Assembly (NCBI GenBank): GCA_022494885.1
Contig: JAGVSM010002393.1
Coordinates: forward strand, 124,001 to 188,000
From: Micrasema longulum
Taxonomy: Eukaryota; Arthropoda; Insecta; Trichoptera; Brachycentridae
DNA: 64,000 bases
Reading direction: 5' to 3'
Shown: piece after piece, positions 53,201 to 64,000 of the stretch
Layout: each line of letters starts with the position of its first letter
How positions within the stretch are numbered: the stretch's first letter is position 1
Notes under the pieces: generated by a model
The model's input: only the letters and a program-made list of their open reading frames with translations
Databases searched by the model: none
Told to the model about the DNA's origin: nothing
Position numbers and translations under genes: made by a program

Positions 53201-54027
53201 GAATAAAAAATACCATGTTCAAAAATATTTACATATTTCTTTTTAGGCAATGGATTCCGGGATGCGGTGTTTGGTTAATAACGGGTCAGGATCCTCCCGG
53301 AACCAACGTAAATACATCACCCGGTGAAAAAGATGCACCCCTCCCACATATAACTATATTCACACAGTTCTTTGAACTTACACCTGCAGAAAAAGTTACA
53401 ATATTTAAAAAGTAAGTTTTATTTCTTATTTGTAGAAACACACTTTTTGTGATTTACTCTTTAGTGCTTTTCGAACAAAAGAAAATCTGTTTTTGCTATT
53501 TGCCTCTGATGAACTGTAAAATACATCAATCTTAAATTTTTTCAGTGTGATTCAATTTTTAGCTAAATAAAATAGTTCTCGTCTCGTTCTGTTTGAAAGG
53601 GAAAAAAACTTTTTTATTGATTTTGTTTATAATATCAGTCAGTAAAATTGATTGATTCTGCAGATCCCAAATATTGAATGTTATTTAAGAGAATTTTTGA
53701 ATTATTAGAATTCGTTCTCTTTGATTGATAAAATCATGCGAAATTTTAAAAACACAACGGAAACAAAAATCGAAAAATGTACATGGCATTATCTTGTTTT
53801 TGATCAAATTTGTATTGTTAAGATTTGTTATTCCATTCAGATTTTTTCTGCGTTTGTAGTTTTTAAAAGTTGAATTGATTATAATTATATATTTCAGATT
53901 TATTTCATGGCCCGAGTTCAAGCATTGTCCGTTTCAAGAAGCTATGGAAAATCATATTTCTAAAACTCTATCTACTGGTGTCGACATTAAAGATGATTTA
54001 GATCAAGATGAGTCCAACGAACTATAA
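47215..54027 (+). CDS. TFB2M: mitochondrial transcription factor B2 (dimethyladenosine transferase 2-like)
   Basis: Mitochondrial initiation factor that helps the mitochondrial RNA polymerase melt promoters; evolved from the KsgA/Dim1 rRNA dimethyltransferases. Exons: 47215-47649, 48907-49045, 50555-50694, 52335-52499, 52917-53065, 53247-53411, 53898-54027; all GT-AG and in phase, 440 residues (Drosophila about 450). The N-terminus MFIKLVNVKYLQRSINFDAF is rich in Arg/Lys and hydrophobics, as expected for a mitochondrial presequence. SAM-binding motif I reads EINPGFGCLT (111-120). The NLPY catalytic motif of active dimethylases is replaced by VGAMPS, a TFB2-like loss. Later blocks IPVLFNVLCDIELMTKLPRRNFLPW and LLWYFFKHHLMS match the C-terminal domain. 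The start has GAGAATG context and is the first ATG. Introns hold SINEs and a dead transposase. Confidence 0.92.
47825..47885. repeat. short dispersed repeat
   Basis: CGTCGGTGATATTGCAATAC with the following TTTTACGGAAATG stretch is similar to 16747-16805. Part of an unidentified element in intron 1 of TFB2M. Confidence 0.4.
49865..49905 (+). repeat. SINE 5' fragment
   Basis: TTTGGTCCCGTGGCTAGTGC with GTGGACTCATTTACT equals the head of the SINE at 21393-21535. Truncated. Confidence 0.6.
49930..50195 (-). repeat. tRNA-derived SINE, near complete
   Basis: On minus: GTCGGCCTCGTGGTGAGGCG (A-box region), GGGTTCGATTCCTGACATGG (B box), GTTGGCATGAAATACTTATT, then a body ending near the CACACCTAATGGTGCATAGG segment. 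The internal pol III promoter layout is clear; the cloverleaf is not intact. It is in intron 2 of TFB2M. Confidence 0.75.
50735..50935 (-). repeat. tRNA-like SINE copy
   Basis: Minus-strand copy: TTGGTTAGAACTTTTGCCTA, then CCTGAGGTCCCGGGTTCAGC (B-box remnant). Plus-strand CCAGTCCGAGAATGGTGAAA matches the body of the copy at 49930-50195. It lies just after exon 3 of TFB2M. Confidence 0.6.
51060..52150 (-). pseudogene. degenerate Tc1/mariner-superfamily transposase
   Basis: Minus-strand pieces in order: NEQRAFAVDVYFLQNKSIVA (N-terminal helix-turn-helix), further degenerate text, AGASAHSARNLIIVLRENF, FPRRLISRYSDIPWP, FTPCDYSLWG and RVMQNLRNRPQQCIYNEGHH. This is the common insect transposase with DG.TAHTA and D.PW..RSPDL..CD..LWG blocks. 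Frameshifts and stops make it non-functional. It is in intron 3 of TFB2M. Confidence 0.85.
51964..52007. repeat. two adjacent perfect hairpins
   Basis: TTGCTCATTTGAGCAA (51964-51979) is a palindrome with 7-bp arms, and AGTTTTAGACATC / GATGTCTAAAACT (51978-52007) is a 13-bp perfect stem with a 4-base loop. They lie at the start of the dead transposase gene. Confidence 0.75.
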
Positions 54028-55290
54028 ATAACTCGCGTAATTTTATGTTACAAATTCAACATCATTGAAGACTACTCGGATTTTAAAAAAATAATACTGT
54101 TACAATTAAACAAAAAAAAACTCATTTTAAAGAAATTACTGCACTTTTTATTGTTAATAATCTTAGTATGTATTTTATTTCAACTTTAGTTAAGAATGTA
54201 TAGCACACTGAACGCTTGAAACAATAGCAATGTTTAGAACCTACATACCAGAAGTCAGTTTAATTATATCATAAGTATCACCAGTTCTCGTTTTTCAATT
54301 GCAAAAAAAAATTGCCAAACATTATTGAACATAGTTGAAATATTTTTAATATACACATAATTGCATATTATGTTTGAATGTTCTAAAGGTGCTTTTAAAA
54401 GTTATTCCACAGAGTATGGTAGAATGGCTACAAGGTAGCGTCGGTGTGATAACTAAAAATGGATTGAAAACTTACTTTGATATTTTTTTTCTTTATAGTC
54501 TCTCAATTATTCATGTGAAATGTTAATAGATTTAATAAAACTAGTTGATAAAATAATTTATGTTTATTTATTTACATACACAACTTTCAGCACTTAAATT
54601 TTTATTATACTACATGTTTTTTGACATAATAAATAAAAAAACAATTTAACAGTCACATCTAATTAAAACAAAATGAAGAGTTCTATATTATTTTCAATTT
54701 ACACTATTTCCGTATGAAAGATTTTGGTTTTAAGTACATAATGTCTCAACTCTGTAGTTAAAGGAATATAGAACCTCAAAAAAACATAAATTATACATAA
54801 TAAATAGTACACATGGCAATAAAATCTATTTTGAAGTTCAAATCGCAATAAAGCAAAATGATAACTGAACAGAAACAGATATTATTTTGAAAGTGGAATA
54901 AAGAGGTATAGGCATTTACAGAGCAGTCATTGGCTAGTTTACCCTGTGTAATATTCACCGTTCTGTTTTAATTTTAATTGATTTTTATTTCAACTTTCAC
55001 ATGTAAATTTTTACAAATTCCTTTAGTCATTTTATGTTAATTTTTTGTGAAGTAATTTAGTTGAAACCTTTATGAATAGTAATAAGCAGTTTATTGATAT
55101 GATTTTATAAATTCTGATACAGCAAATTCTTCACAACTTGTATTGGACAGTCACGTTTATAAAAATTACGTATAACTTTTTAAAACTATCAATGAATGCC
55201 AGGGACAATACTGGAAGTAAAAACAGGTGGCCTAACACGCAAGAGGTGCGTAAAATTTGTTTGTCCTTGGGTAAGTTGGGTGGATATTCG
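54028..55290. other. 3' flank of TFB2M and intergenic DNA
   Basis: AATAAA near 54533 is a possible polyadenylation signal. A worn arm of the foldback family lies at about 54895-54965 (TAGGCATTTACAGAGCAGTC). Otherwise AT-rich, nothing recognised. Confidence 0.4.
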
Positions 55291-55294
55291 AGCC

Positions 55295-55535
55295 AAATAT
55301 CATCATCATCATTTCATGTTTGCTCCCTAGTTGGAGCATATGCTATCCACAAAGAGCCTCCATGCAAGTCAGGTTCTCGTCCCGAAGTTCTGACATAAAC
55401 TGCTGACTAACAGTCAGCAGTGGACCTCCAGGACGTCGAGAATATGCCTTGTAATGTAGACAAGCGTGGTTAAGGCTTCCAGGAGGCATACGTAGTATAT
55501 GGCCCAGCCAACCGTATCGCCTCCACCAATTATCG
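55295..55535 (-). pseudogene. LINE C-terminal coding fragment
   Basis: On minus: WLGHILRMPPGSLNHACLHY, then KAYSRRPGGPLLTVSS. The WLGH..RM.P..LN.A block is the same C-terminal LINE segment seen elsewhere, here of a third subfamily. No RT core. Confidence 0.75.
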
Positions 55536-55539
55536 AATA

Positions 55540-58500
55540 TAATGAAAATGTTTTACCAAGAATTATTTGTGAAAATACTTTTGTAGTAAAAATTTAAGAA
55601 AAAAAATCTTAAAATATTAATGGTAAGTAACAAATCTACTTGTTCAACAAAAAATAAAGTGAATTTTATAGATACGTTTTAATTTTTCAAAACAATTGTT
55701 TTTGGTGTTATTTTCAATATCTAGCAACATCTGATCTGTTGAAATTTATTAGAAATCCTTTAAAAAAATATTTAGCGAATAACAGGATAATATTGCGAAA
55801 TCACTTTCATATTTCACTTTATACAGCTCATACACGATTAAGAAATAAATAAAGAAATATACAAAGGTATGTACATTCATAAATCAATAACTAATATTCC
55901 TACAGTGTTAAAAGGACGTAAGAGGGAAGGAAACAATTTTGGACACATATTTTATGTCAAAAACTAATCTACATTTAAATTAACGTGATAAAATTCAGAA
56001 CATAAAAAGAATAGTGATCATTCAATCCACAAAAAGTTACAGCTAATGGAATGTACAGATTTAAATTACAGTAACCGCAAAACTTAATCATCCGTGATTT
56101 GCTTAAAATATCATTGTTGCGCCGTCAATATCTGTTAAGTAACATTTTTTTTAATTAAGGAGATAATTTAAACAATGTAACTTTTGATGACGGATTTTTA
56201 CTGTACATATTTTTTTTATTGATAACAAAAAGGAAAAATATGTGATTTTATTTTTAAAACAAACGACAATGAAACAAAATTGTGTAATTTTAACGAGAAA
56301 ATAAAAATACATAAAAAAAAATACTTAATAGATATTGCTGGCGCAGTGACAATATGTTTATAAACAAGTATAATTACGATAAAGAAATCTACATAATAAT
56401 GTTAATCAGTATATATCTATTAGTCACTAATTTATCACTTCATTATAAAAGAGCTTTTAGCCATATGAATGTATAAAAGTGTTCACAATAAGAAAGTAAC
56501 GAAATGTATGTTAAGTAAAGTCCACACAGTTATATACAATTATTTTCTACCTCTAATCACAATGTACTTGTTTACAAATTTTATACATAATTCTTTAAAT
56601 TATTGGGATAAATCATTATAAGCAATGGTAAATCATTAATAAACACAGTATTTAACATGTCAAAAAGTAATACTACAAAACTCTAATTATTAAAATGTAC
56701 ACATTATAACAAAATTATATAGTAAGTAGTGTTTTAAATGTCTGCTTCTATTTTGTCCTACAACAGAGTATTCGACCAATAAACTGTTCCATTTTTACTT
56801 ACAATTGAAAGAATAATGCATTCGAGAACATAAGATTATGGTAAATAAATAGAATTTGAACATAATAATATGTTGTTACAGATATTTGTTGTTTTACAAA
56901 CTAGACGCATTTCAATTATATAAAAAAAACCTTAATAGATGTCATATTTTCCATAGTAAATTTTAACAGATAGTAAATTTTACACGCACATACAAATAAA
57001 TAAACTAATTACAGAAGAAAACGGGTACTAACAATATTTTTGGTTACTCCTGTTCATCGGCTTTAAATTTTTACATAGAGATTGCATTTTCTTTCCACAT
57101 TGCATATTGAGAGGTGTTAAAACAATGTATGTCAATTTTGAAAGATATTTGAGTACTTTTGCTGTGAAATATTTTTTACAAAATGAATTACCATCACAAA
57201 TGAATTACAATAGGCTCTTGTTGCAAGCTAAAATGAACACAAAATTATTTTGAATTCATTATGGTTTTACCTCTTTTATAATTTCCAGACTAGCTACATT
57301 ACCTTCTAATACAGACATTTTTACATCACATTGCATTAAGTACAAAGCCAAACTGAATATGAAAAAATTAACACATGTTTTATCTAAAAATGCTAAACCT
57401 ATTTAACATAACTATTATGCAATCTTTAAATGATCATTTTATAAATAAATTGAGAGAAAATATAAAATAAACACTCTGTTCAGAAAGACAATGAGGAAGT
57501 TCAATGGTTTAAAAAAAAAAAAAAAATTCTATCAAACTTAGCAATTTTTCAAATATTTTTATGTATTATATTATCACCGCAATGATTTTTTAAAAGTTTT
57601 GTAAATTTGACTGCCCGTCACAAATACAAGTGAGTTTTTCTGAAATTTAAAAAGAGAACCCTGTACTCTTCAAAACATGCTAAACATGGCTACATAATTG
57701 ATCAGCTATTGTAAATACATGTTGACCTGAACCTGTGATGTTTCAAAGTATTTAATTTTTATATATTTTTTATTCATTTTCGAGAATCTTCGCCGTATAA
57801 TGAAATGCTCTATTTTTATCGCATGTAAGAAAACATTTTTTTTATCCAATTTTCCATAGCACTAAATTTCTTAATTCACTGAATTTTATAATAGTACGAA
57901 ATCAAAAGTAATTTTCTTAAATTATGAAACAAAATTTTATAATTTATAGCAAACGATATTATACAATGAGATCTAAAACATATCGGCCACTTTTATGCAT
58001 CTATGAGGCGATTTAAGCTAATTTAACGGTGACCTTTTCAAATTACCCTGATGGGGATTTGACAAAATTGCAATAGTCGAAAACAAAAATTTGTTTTTTA
58101 AACAGAAATTTAAGATTTCCAAATCAAATTCTTGTTACATTAATTATTCGATCATGACCCATTGTTAGAGTTTTTTGTTTTGTTTTAAAACTTAAAGATT
58201 CTCTATAAAATAAAATAAAAACAATCAAATATGTTACAATTTGTCAAAAGAATAGAAAATAATATAGGGCACTAGTGTTTTTTTTTAACACTTTAAAAAC
58301 AGCAGTACTAAAATAAAACATCGTAACCTTGTAGTAAATCGATTGCAAAACAAGATACTTGTAATTTGGTGTTGCCATCATTAAAATCAGTTTAGTTCTG
58401 ATTTTTAATGTTTTCTACTGGTTTTTGACAGACTGCATATTTATATCACCACCCTTAAAACTAAAAAATAAATATTGTTGATATTAAAATGTTTGCATAA

Positions 58501-58990
58501 GAAAATACGATAAAACATCATTATTTTTCAACTCCAATAACAAAAACATTTTTTAAATCATAACTGACACTGAATGCATTTCTAAATATTAATTTATTTA
58601 CTTTTAAAACATGAAATTTTAATTATTATAATAACAAATGATAGTCCTAACCCATTTTTATAATAAATCTATGCATACTAACTACATATAGGCTTTTACT
58701 AATAAACTAAATTGACAATAATTATCTTCAATATACATATATAGTCAGAATATTTTATCCATCAATTGATTTAGTTATTTATTTACAAAAAATATACACA
58801 TTCATTTAAGAAAATATTTTTGTCTATTATGTTTCACATCATTTGCATAAAAGTCTGTATTTTATTATGATATAAATATCTAAGGTATCTTATTTTACAC
58901 AATATTATTTTTTAAATGAAGAACAATATATACACGTTGATATTTTTTTGGAGAAAAATTTGGTCAATAACTACATTAGATAAAAGTATA
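55540..58990. other. intergenic, very AT-rich
   Basis: About 3.4 kb without any coding frame I would defend. Copy 2 of a dispersed repeat lies at 57500-57870 (ATATTTTTATGTATTATATT, TTATCCAATTTTCCATAGCA), matching 44150-44560. Nothing else identified. Confidence 0.5.
57500..57870. repeat. dispersed repeat, copy 2
   Basis: Parallel to 44150-44560: TTTTATGTATTATATTATCA, GATTTTTTAAAAGTTTTG, and TATCCAATTTTCCATAGCAC in the same order. Class unknown. Confidence 0.55.
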
Positions 58991-58992
58991 TA

Positions 58993-59439
58993 CAGAACTA
59001 TTTCATTAATTCGCCGTTCGATTATCTAACTACTATTTGAAAGCACAAAATTAGGCTCCATAATTCGCCACTATTCGTATGTCGAATTCAGTAGTTCGCT
59101 GCGTGCCTATAGACCGAACTTAGTTCCCTTAGAAAAATTGATTCAGAGATTGACTAAAAACTCGGAACTCGAGCAAATATTTTAGAAGAATGGACAGCAA
59201 AAACTTTAAAAAATATGCACCACTTCTTACTGAAGATAAACTTATAAATTTATCGAGGCTTGGATTCTGAGGATGAGACAATAATTGTCAACAGACAACT
59301 GCAACTCATATAGTTAAACCCTCCCAAAGATTACTCAATAAAAACTGTTTTTTACAAAATATTTGTAATATAATCTGCTGTTTTCACTAATTGGACACTT
59401 TCCTGGTTTTTAAGGTGGCGAATTACTGAGAGAGTAGTG
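58993..59439 (+). mobile_element. pogo-like element, short copy
   Basis: CAGAACTATTTCATTAATTC and the complement of GGCGAATTACTGAGAGAGTAGTG at the ends; TA precedes and follows. The interior (ATAATTCGCCACTATTCGTA, CTTAGTTCCCTTAGAAAAA, ACTAATTGGACACTTTCCTG) aligns with 39212-40311 but lacks about 650 bases. Confidence 0.75.
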
Positions 59440-59907
59440 TAAATAAATCATTCACAATTTATAATCAATCAAAACAAATTGGATTTTGGTCAATAATTAA
59501 AAGCATATCACATTAATCTGTCTTAACTTGTGTATATAATTATAAATGAAAAATATTAATGGAATTCACATGTTTTTTTAGTAGAATCACACATTTGAAA
59601 TTTATAGGTATTCCAAATAATATTTAAAAAATGTGATTAGTATAAATGTAATACCAATTCTGTAAGTAAAACAGTCTATATTTTTTTTCATAAAATGTTT
59701 TAACAATTGACTGCAATAAAAGCATAAACGAAATTATTTAGTAAGTACTAATCAAACACAATATTATGAGCAATTGGGGAAAATATACAAAAAACAAGAG
59801 TCAAAAAGCAATAAAAAATATCACATGTCACAGTATCCAAGTCCTTCAGAGTATTGATCACGTAATTTTCAAGCAATATACTCATTCCTTGTAGAAATAA
59901 TATGACG

Positions 59908-62900
59908 CTATAAATTTTGTAGGTGATTATTATTATTATGAAGTCGAGTGATGGCGGATTTCGGAGACGCGTAACTCAAGTGAGGCAACGTGCCAACATT
60001 AGGTCCCACGTGCTGTTGGGGCTTGAAAGGAGGATTCCCTATTGGCTGGTTGGGATTTTTATAATACGGAGAATTACCAGATTGGGAATGTATATTTTGA
60101 CTGATTGTTTTAACTTCGTTAGAACTTCTCGAAGGCAGCACTGTTCCACTCACAAAGTCTGACCAATCTTCACTGTCATCGGTAGCTTGATTTGCCGGAT
60201 TCTGACTGAAGCTCGGAGACGCAGTAAAGTAGTGGCTCGATGATTGGTTGTTAGGCTTTATAGAGACGAAGTCCGACCAACCGTCATCTTCGCTGGTCTG
60301 GGTATTATTACTTCTTGCAACCGTTTTCGGTTCGCTATAAGATTGTATGGAATTAATAGGATTGAATCTGGATAAGTCCTGAAGATCAATACCTGGATCT
60401 GGCCAGTTAATTTGAGAGTAGTTTTCTAAGGATAAGGGCTGCAATATTTGCTGCGAGGTATTTTTAGACGTAGAGTCCTCAGTACGTTGCGTGTGAGCCG
60501 GTATTGGATCGAGAGGTGATTTTGGAATGGTAAAACTGTAGTTATTAACGTGGGGATTAAAAAACCCAGGTACAGGATTGTTCTGAGAAAATGTTGGCAT
60601 GGATGAAAAATTAGAGTTGGGTTTCTCTTGGTAGTTGGTATATGTAGGATTATATTCAACACTTTGGAAATCATCAAAATCATCATTAATCTGATCAGCA
60701 CTATTGGAAAACACACTTTCAGCAATATTTTCAGAAATATTATGTGTTGGAATAACAGTATCTTTTAAAGATGTGTGAAACGGTTTATTACTCTGCACCA
60801 GGTTCGAAGATTGGAAATCGCTGAAATCATTGAATTCTTCGAATTCTCCGCCACGAGTGTTGGATGAGTAAGAGTTACTAACGGCGCAAGTTTCAGCGTC
60901 AATCTTCGATTCTTTTAATAAAAATGATACAGGACCCGAGGGAAAAACTTTGTTATGCGAGGTGTCCGAATGTTGTGGGACTGACTTTTCGGTACTCACG
61001 GAAGAAACACTCTTTTCAATCACATCTGGAAAGCCACACATAGTAGATGCGGTGAATTCCCCGGGCGACGGCCAGTTGACAACAGGAACCATAGGAGAAA
61101 GCCTAACGGGCTCCAGCAGACCAGCAGGTTGTAGAGGCTCGATGTGCGGACTGGAGAAAGGAATAGAAGTTGCCGAATGGAAATCTCCAAAATCATCAAA
61201 ATTACTGTTTTCCGTCATAGAAAAATCTGGGTCAGTTTCTCCTGGATTCAAGACTGAAGATACAATGTTTTCATCGGTATTTTCTGTTTTTCCAACAGGT
61301 AAGAATGATTCGACGATTTTGGAAGAGTCAACATTTCCATGGCTTTGGAAGTCATCGAAATCATCTTCATTTTCTATTTCTGTCGATTTATTATCATTGC
61401 CTGAGGGTCCTTGTGAAAATGATCGAGCATAATCTTTAGTACTCACGGCTGAGTGAAAATCAGTACTTTCATCATCGTAATGTATGGTATGGGACCACGG
61501 AGTCTCGGAATCTGTAGGGGTGAATATGTGAGTATCCGGCAGATTTATCTTCCTTCCTATATTCAGTATACTGGGTGGTAGGGGATCACCGTTGCTTACT
61601 GGATCTATGGTGAGGGTACTATCCATTACTTGAGGTTTGCCTATATGTTCTTCGCCCCTTTCATTGCATGCTGAAAATTTAAAAGAAAATTCTAAATACA
61701 ACAAAAACAAAAAAGTGAAATCTTAAAAAGTTAAGAATGAGCTTAAAGTAAAGAGTAACATTATCAGAGAAAACAATAATATGACTAGCAGGATATAATA
61801 AAAGTATATGTAGCTATTATGAGTACTCACCATTTGTAAATAAATCACTGATCTTAAAGTGCGTCGATTGACCAGAAGTCATTTGATCCAGTGTTGCCAT
61901 TAGGTGCTCTAGATCTAACAGAAGGGATTCTGCGTAGGAGGCTGTTACGGAGGGTTAAATTAGGGAAAGCAAAAAAAAGCGGGGAAAAAACCGGGATGAA
62001 TTTAATTCAAATCAATCAAATTGCAATGTGTGAGTTACAATTGAAAAATAAATCCAAACCAACCATAACCATGAAAGGGAAGATACAGAACAGGAAAGGT
62101 CGCAGAATTCCATTGGTGATTAGCGAGACATGTAATAAGATGTTAGATATCATAATTAATTGCACAGTTAGTACATATTATATTATTATTGATCATATTA
62201 GTAACAGGCAACGGTCGTGATTAGTGTCTAAAGGTGTATATCATATCAAAACAGAACAATATATATATTACATTACTACTATTGTGCAAAATGGTACAAT
62301 TCAAGCTACATGGTAATATTGTATGAACCATTCCTCCTTGATTGAAAACAGATGAAATTATTGCAATAACCACAAGTGCAGTCTTGCTGGCGTTGATTAG
62401 TAATTTTATGAATAGTAAAGAACATTCCCACAACCAGACCAAATGAGAGACAAATAGTTAATACTTACACGCTTGATTATCACCCATTGTAAAATTTTCA
62501 CTACTCTCCCAATCATTGATACTTTGAGAAGTTATAACGACATCTTGATTGTTAGATAACTTTTCTTCGACGCGATCACTAGACGAGTTTGGCATAACAG
62601 TTGGTTTGAGAGGTTGCAGTGGATTTACACCGAGATTTGCAGCGAATCGGGGCATATTTGAATTCCATTTCTGACCAAATAACTAGAAGAAAGTCAATAA
62701 AGTACTTTTACATCACCGAAGGCTGGCAAGCATAAAAAAATTAGCAAAATATAATAATAAAAATTTCATTGTATAATATATAACTTACAATATTTCTTGA
62801 ATCAATCCCAAGAGATTTAAGCAAAGATTTCTGGCTTTTAGAATTATTCCATGCAAATAAATATGATGGTTCTAATTCGTAGTCCCGTAGATGAATCCAA

Positions 62901-64000
62901 CTTTCACCCAGAACCGTTTTTAATTCTCGACTCTCCTCAACTACTTCTGAAGTTTCATCACCAGAATTATCGTTGGGATAAATAGTTCCTACTGCTTTAT
63001 GAAGTATCTCCAGAATTTCGGAATCATCTGAATTAATGAGATCATTGAGTTTTGGTGATACTGTTTGTTTTAAAGATATGTCAAAATCCATTGGTGGCTG
63101 ATCTACATTGGAAGTCATAGGATCATAAGTGTCAAAATCTCCAAAATCATCCTCGTCATTTTCAGGAGTTAAACTCCTTTCTGGAATATCTTTATCACAG
63201 ACTAATTCATCTTCCTTATCATCAGAATCTTTGAAGTTTGCTACAAATTCAACATCAGGATTTAAGATAGCATTTTCAATTATTTCAGTATTAATCTCAG
63301 CTGATTTCGAATCTTGGAATGTGGCAAAGTCATCGAAATCATCCGTTGAATCTATGGAATCATCTTGTTGAAAATCATCTGAATTTTCTATATCAAATTT
63401 ATCGACAACAAGATTACTAGTAATATTTTGAATTATATCATCTGAATCAACTGATTCGAGAGCTTCAATTTGTTTGACTTTGATTTGAGTTGATGAGTTT
63501 TCAGAACTTAATTGTGCTAAATTTGGGGATGAAAAATAATCTAACTGCGAGGTTTGATCATTATTTATCGGATCCTCAAAATGTTCAGATTTTGGTGCAA
63601 TATCATCAGAAGACACAATAGTAATCTGACAATCAATTTGACTGTCATCTCCAACATTCACTTCAATGTCGGTATTGAATGTTACTTCTAAACCTGAATC
63701 TTTATCATCTTGCTTCAAATTGTGAGAAACATTTAAATCCTCTGTTTTGTTCAAAGTATTTTTGCTAATTGAAATGGGATCACTTTCTTCATGAGAAATT
63801 GTGTTGTTTGGATCAGATTGAATATTTGCCGGCTGAGGACCGAAGTTATCCCAGCCAGCTTCAAAATCACTGTTGTCGTCATTCTGTAGAGAGATACTGT
63901 CTTCTGAACATGTTTGAGATTTTGTGTCCTTTTCTGACAGGCCATAATTACTTTCTGTTTCTTTGGGTAAATAATGTGATTCATTTAATTCTGTGGAGCT
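59908..64000 (-). CDS. AFTPH: aftiphilin, clathrin/AP-1 trafficking adaptor (5' end outside window)
   Basis: Adaptor for clathrin-coated vesicles at the trans-Golgi/endosome, binding AP-1/AP-2 and clathrin (family knowledge). Exons on minus: 64000-62789 (open to the edge), 62670-62469, 61941-61831, 61670-59908; GT-AG, in phase, 1095 residues visible plus stop. The first visible exon is acidic and repeats ear-binding motifs (WDNF, FDDFATF, DFGDFD) and ends with the clathrin-binding region around WIHLRDYELEPSYLFAWNNS and LLKSLGIDSRNI. Exon 2 contains MPRFAANLGVNPLQPLKP. Exon 3 ends in a helix (ESLLLDLEHLMATLDQM). The last exon is 587 residues, Ser/Asn/Pro-rich, with at least six DDFDDF- or WSDFVS-like motifs. 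This tail after the clathrin region is longer than I expect; it recalls gamma-synergin. The frame remains open at 64000, so more N-terminal sequence lies outside. Confidence 0.88.

Noticed and set aside
60950..61432. 160-residue plus-strand frame
   Set aside because: Antisense shadow of the aftiphilin last exon.
61891..62220. 109-residue plus-strand frame
   Set aside because: It overlaps an aftiphilin exon and its intron in antisense; low-complexity Lys-rich peptide.
1..64000. CRISPR arrays, operons, phage or bacterial defence systems
   Set aside because: Spliced genes, insect transposons and absence of regular short repeats exclude a prokaryotic source; no spaced repeat array was seen.

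Overview
The window is AT-rich nuclear DNA of an insect. Genes are split by many GT-AG introns, exons are GC-richer than their surroundings, and introns and intergenic DNA are full of degraded mariner, pogo, hAT, LINE and SINE copies. I cannot fix the order (beetle, hemipteran or other) from sequence alone. No bacterial, viral, CRISPR or operon structure is present.

Layout: (1) 1-315, minus: 5' part of a small single-pass protein resembling the insect CG7630/COX7B-like complex IV subunit. (2) 316-3403: intergenic, with an unclassified GC-richer block. (3) 3404-35974, plus: a 23-exon kinesin-3 gene (KIF16B/Klp98A type; motor, FHA, coiled coils, PX). All exon phases agree and give 1444 residues. 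(4) 35975-43214: 3' flank and transposon debris, including two TA-flanked pogo-like elements. (5) 43215-45640, minus: eEF1A lysine methyltransferase 1 (3 exons, 217 residues). (6) 45641-47214: shared upstream region of two divergent genes, carrying a long-armed foldback element. (7) 47215-54027, plus: mitochondrial transcription factor B2 (7 exons, 440 residues). (8) 54028-59907: intergenic repeats. (9) 59908-64000, minus: aftiphilin, last four exons, open at the window edge.

The genes are housekeeping genes that alternate in strand. They do not form one pathway. Two are mitochondrial (COX7B-like and TFB2M), two act in endosome/clathrin trafficking (KIF16B-like and aftiphilin), and one modifies the translation factor eEF1A.

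I found no convincing new multi-gene system. The most unusual signals are in the repeats. One is a foldback family whose four full copies are bounded by direct repeats (12-13 bp in three, shorter in the fourth). Another is a hAT-like non-autonomous family with two copies and intact or near-intact 8-bp target duplications, one copy split by a SINE. A third is a Penelope-like fragment containing a hammerhead-ribozyme-like core. All gene names rest on reading motifs and family resemblance by eye; no database search was run.
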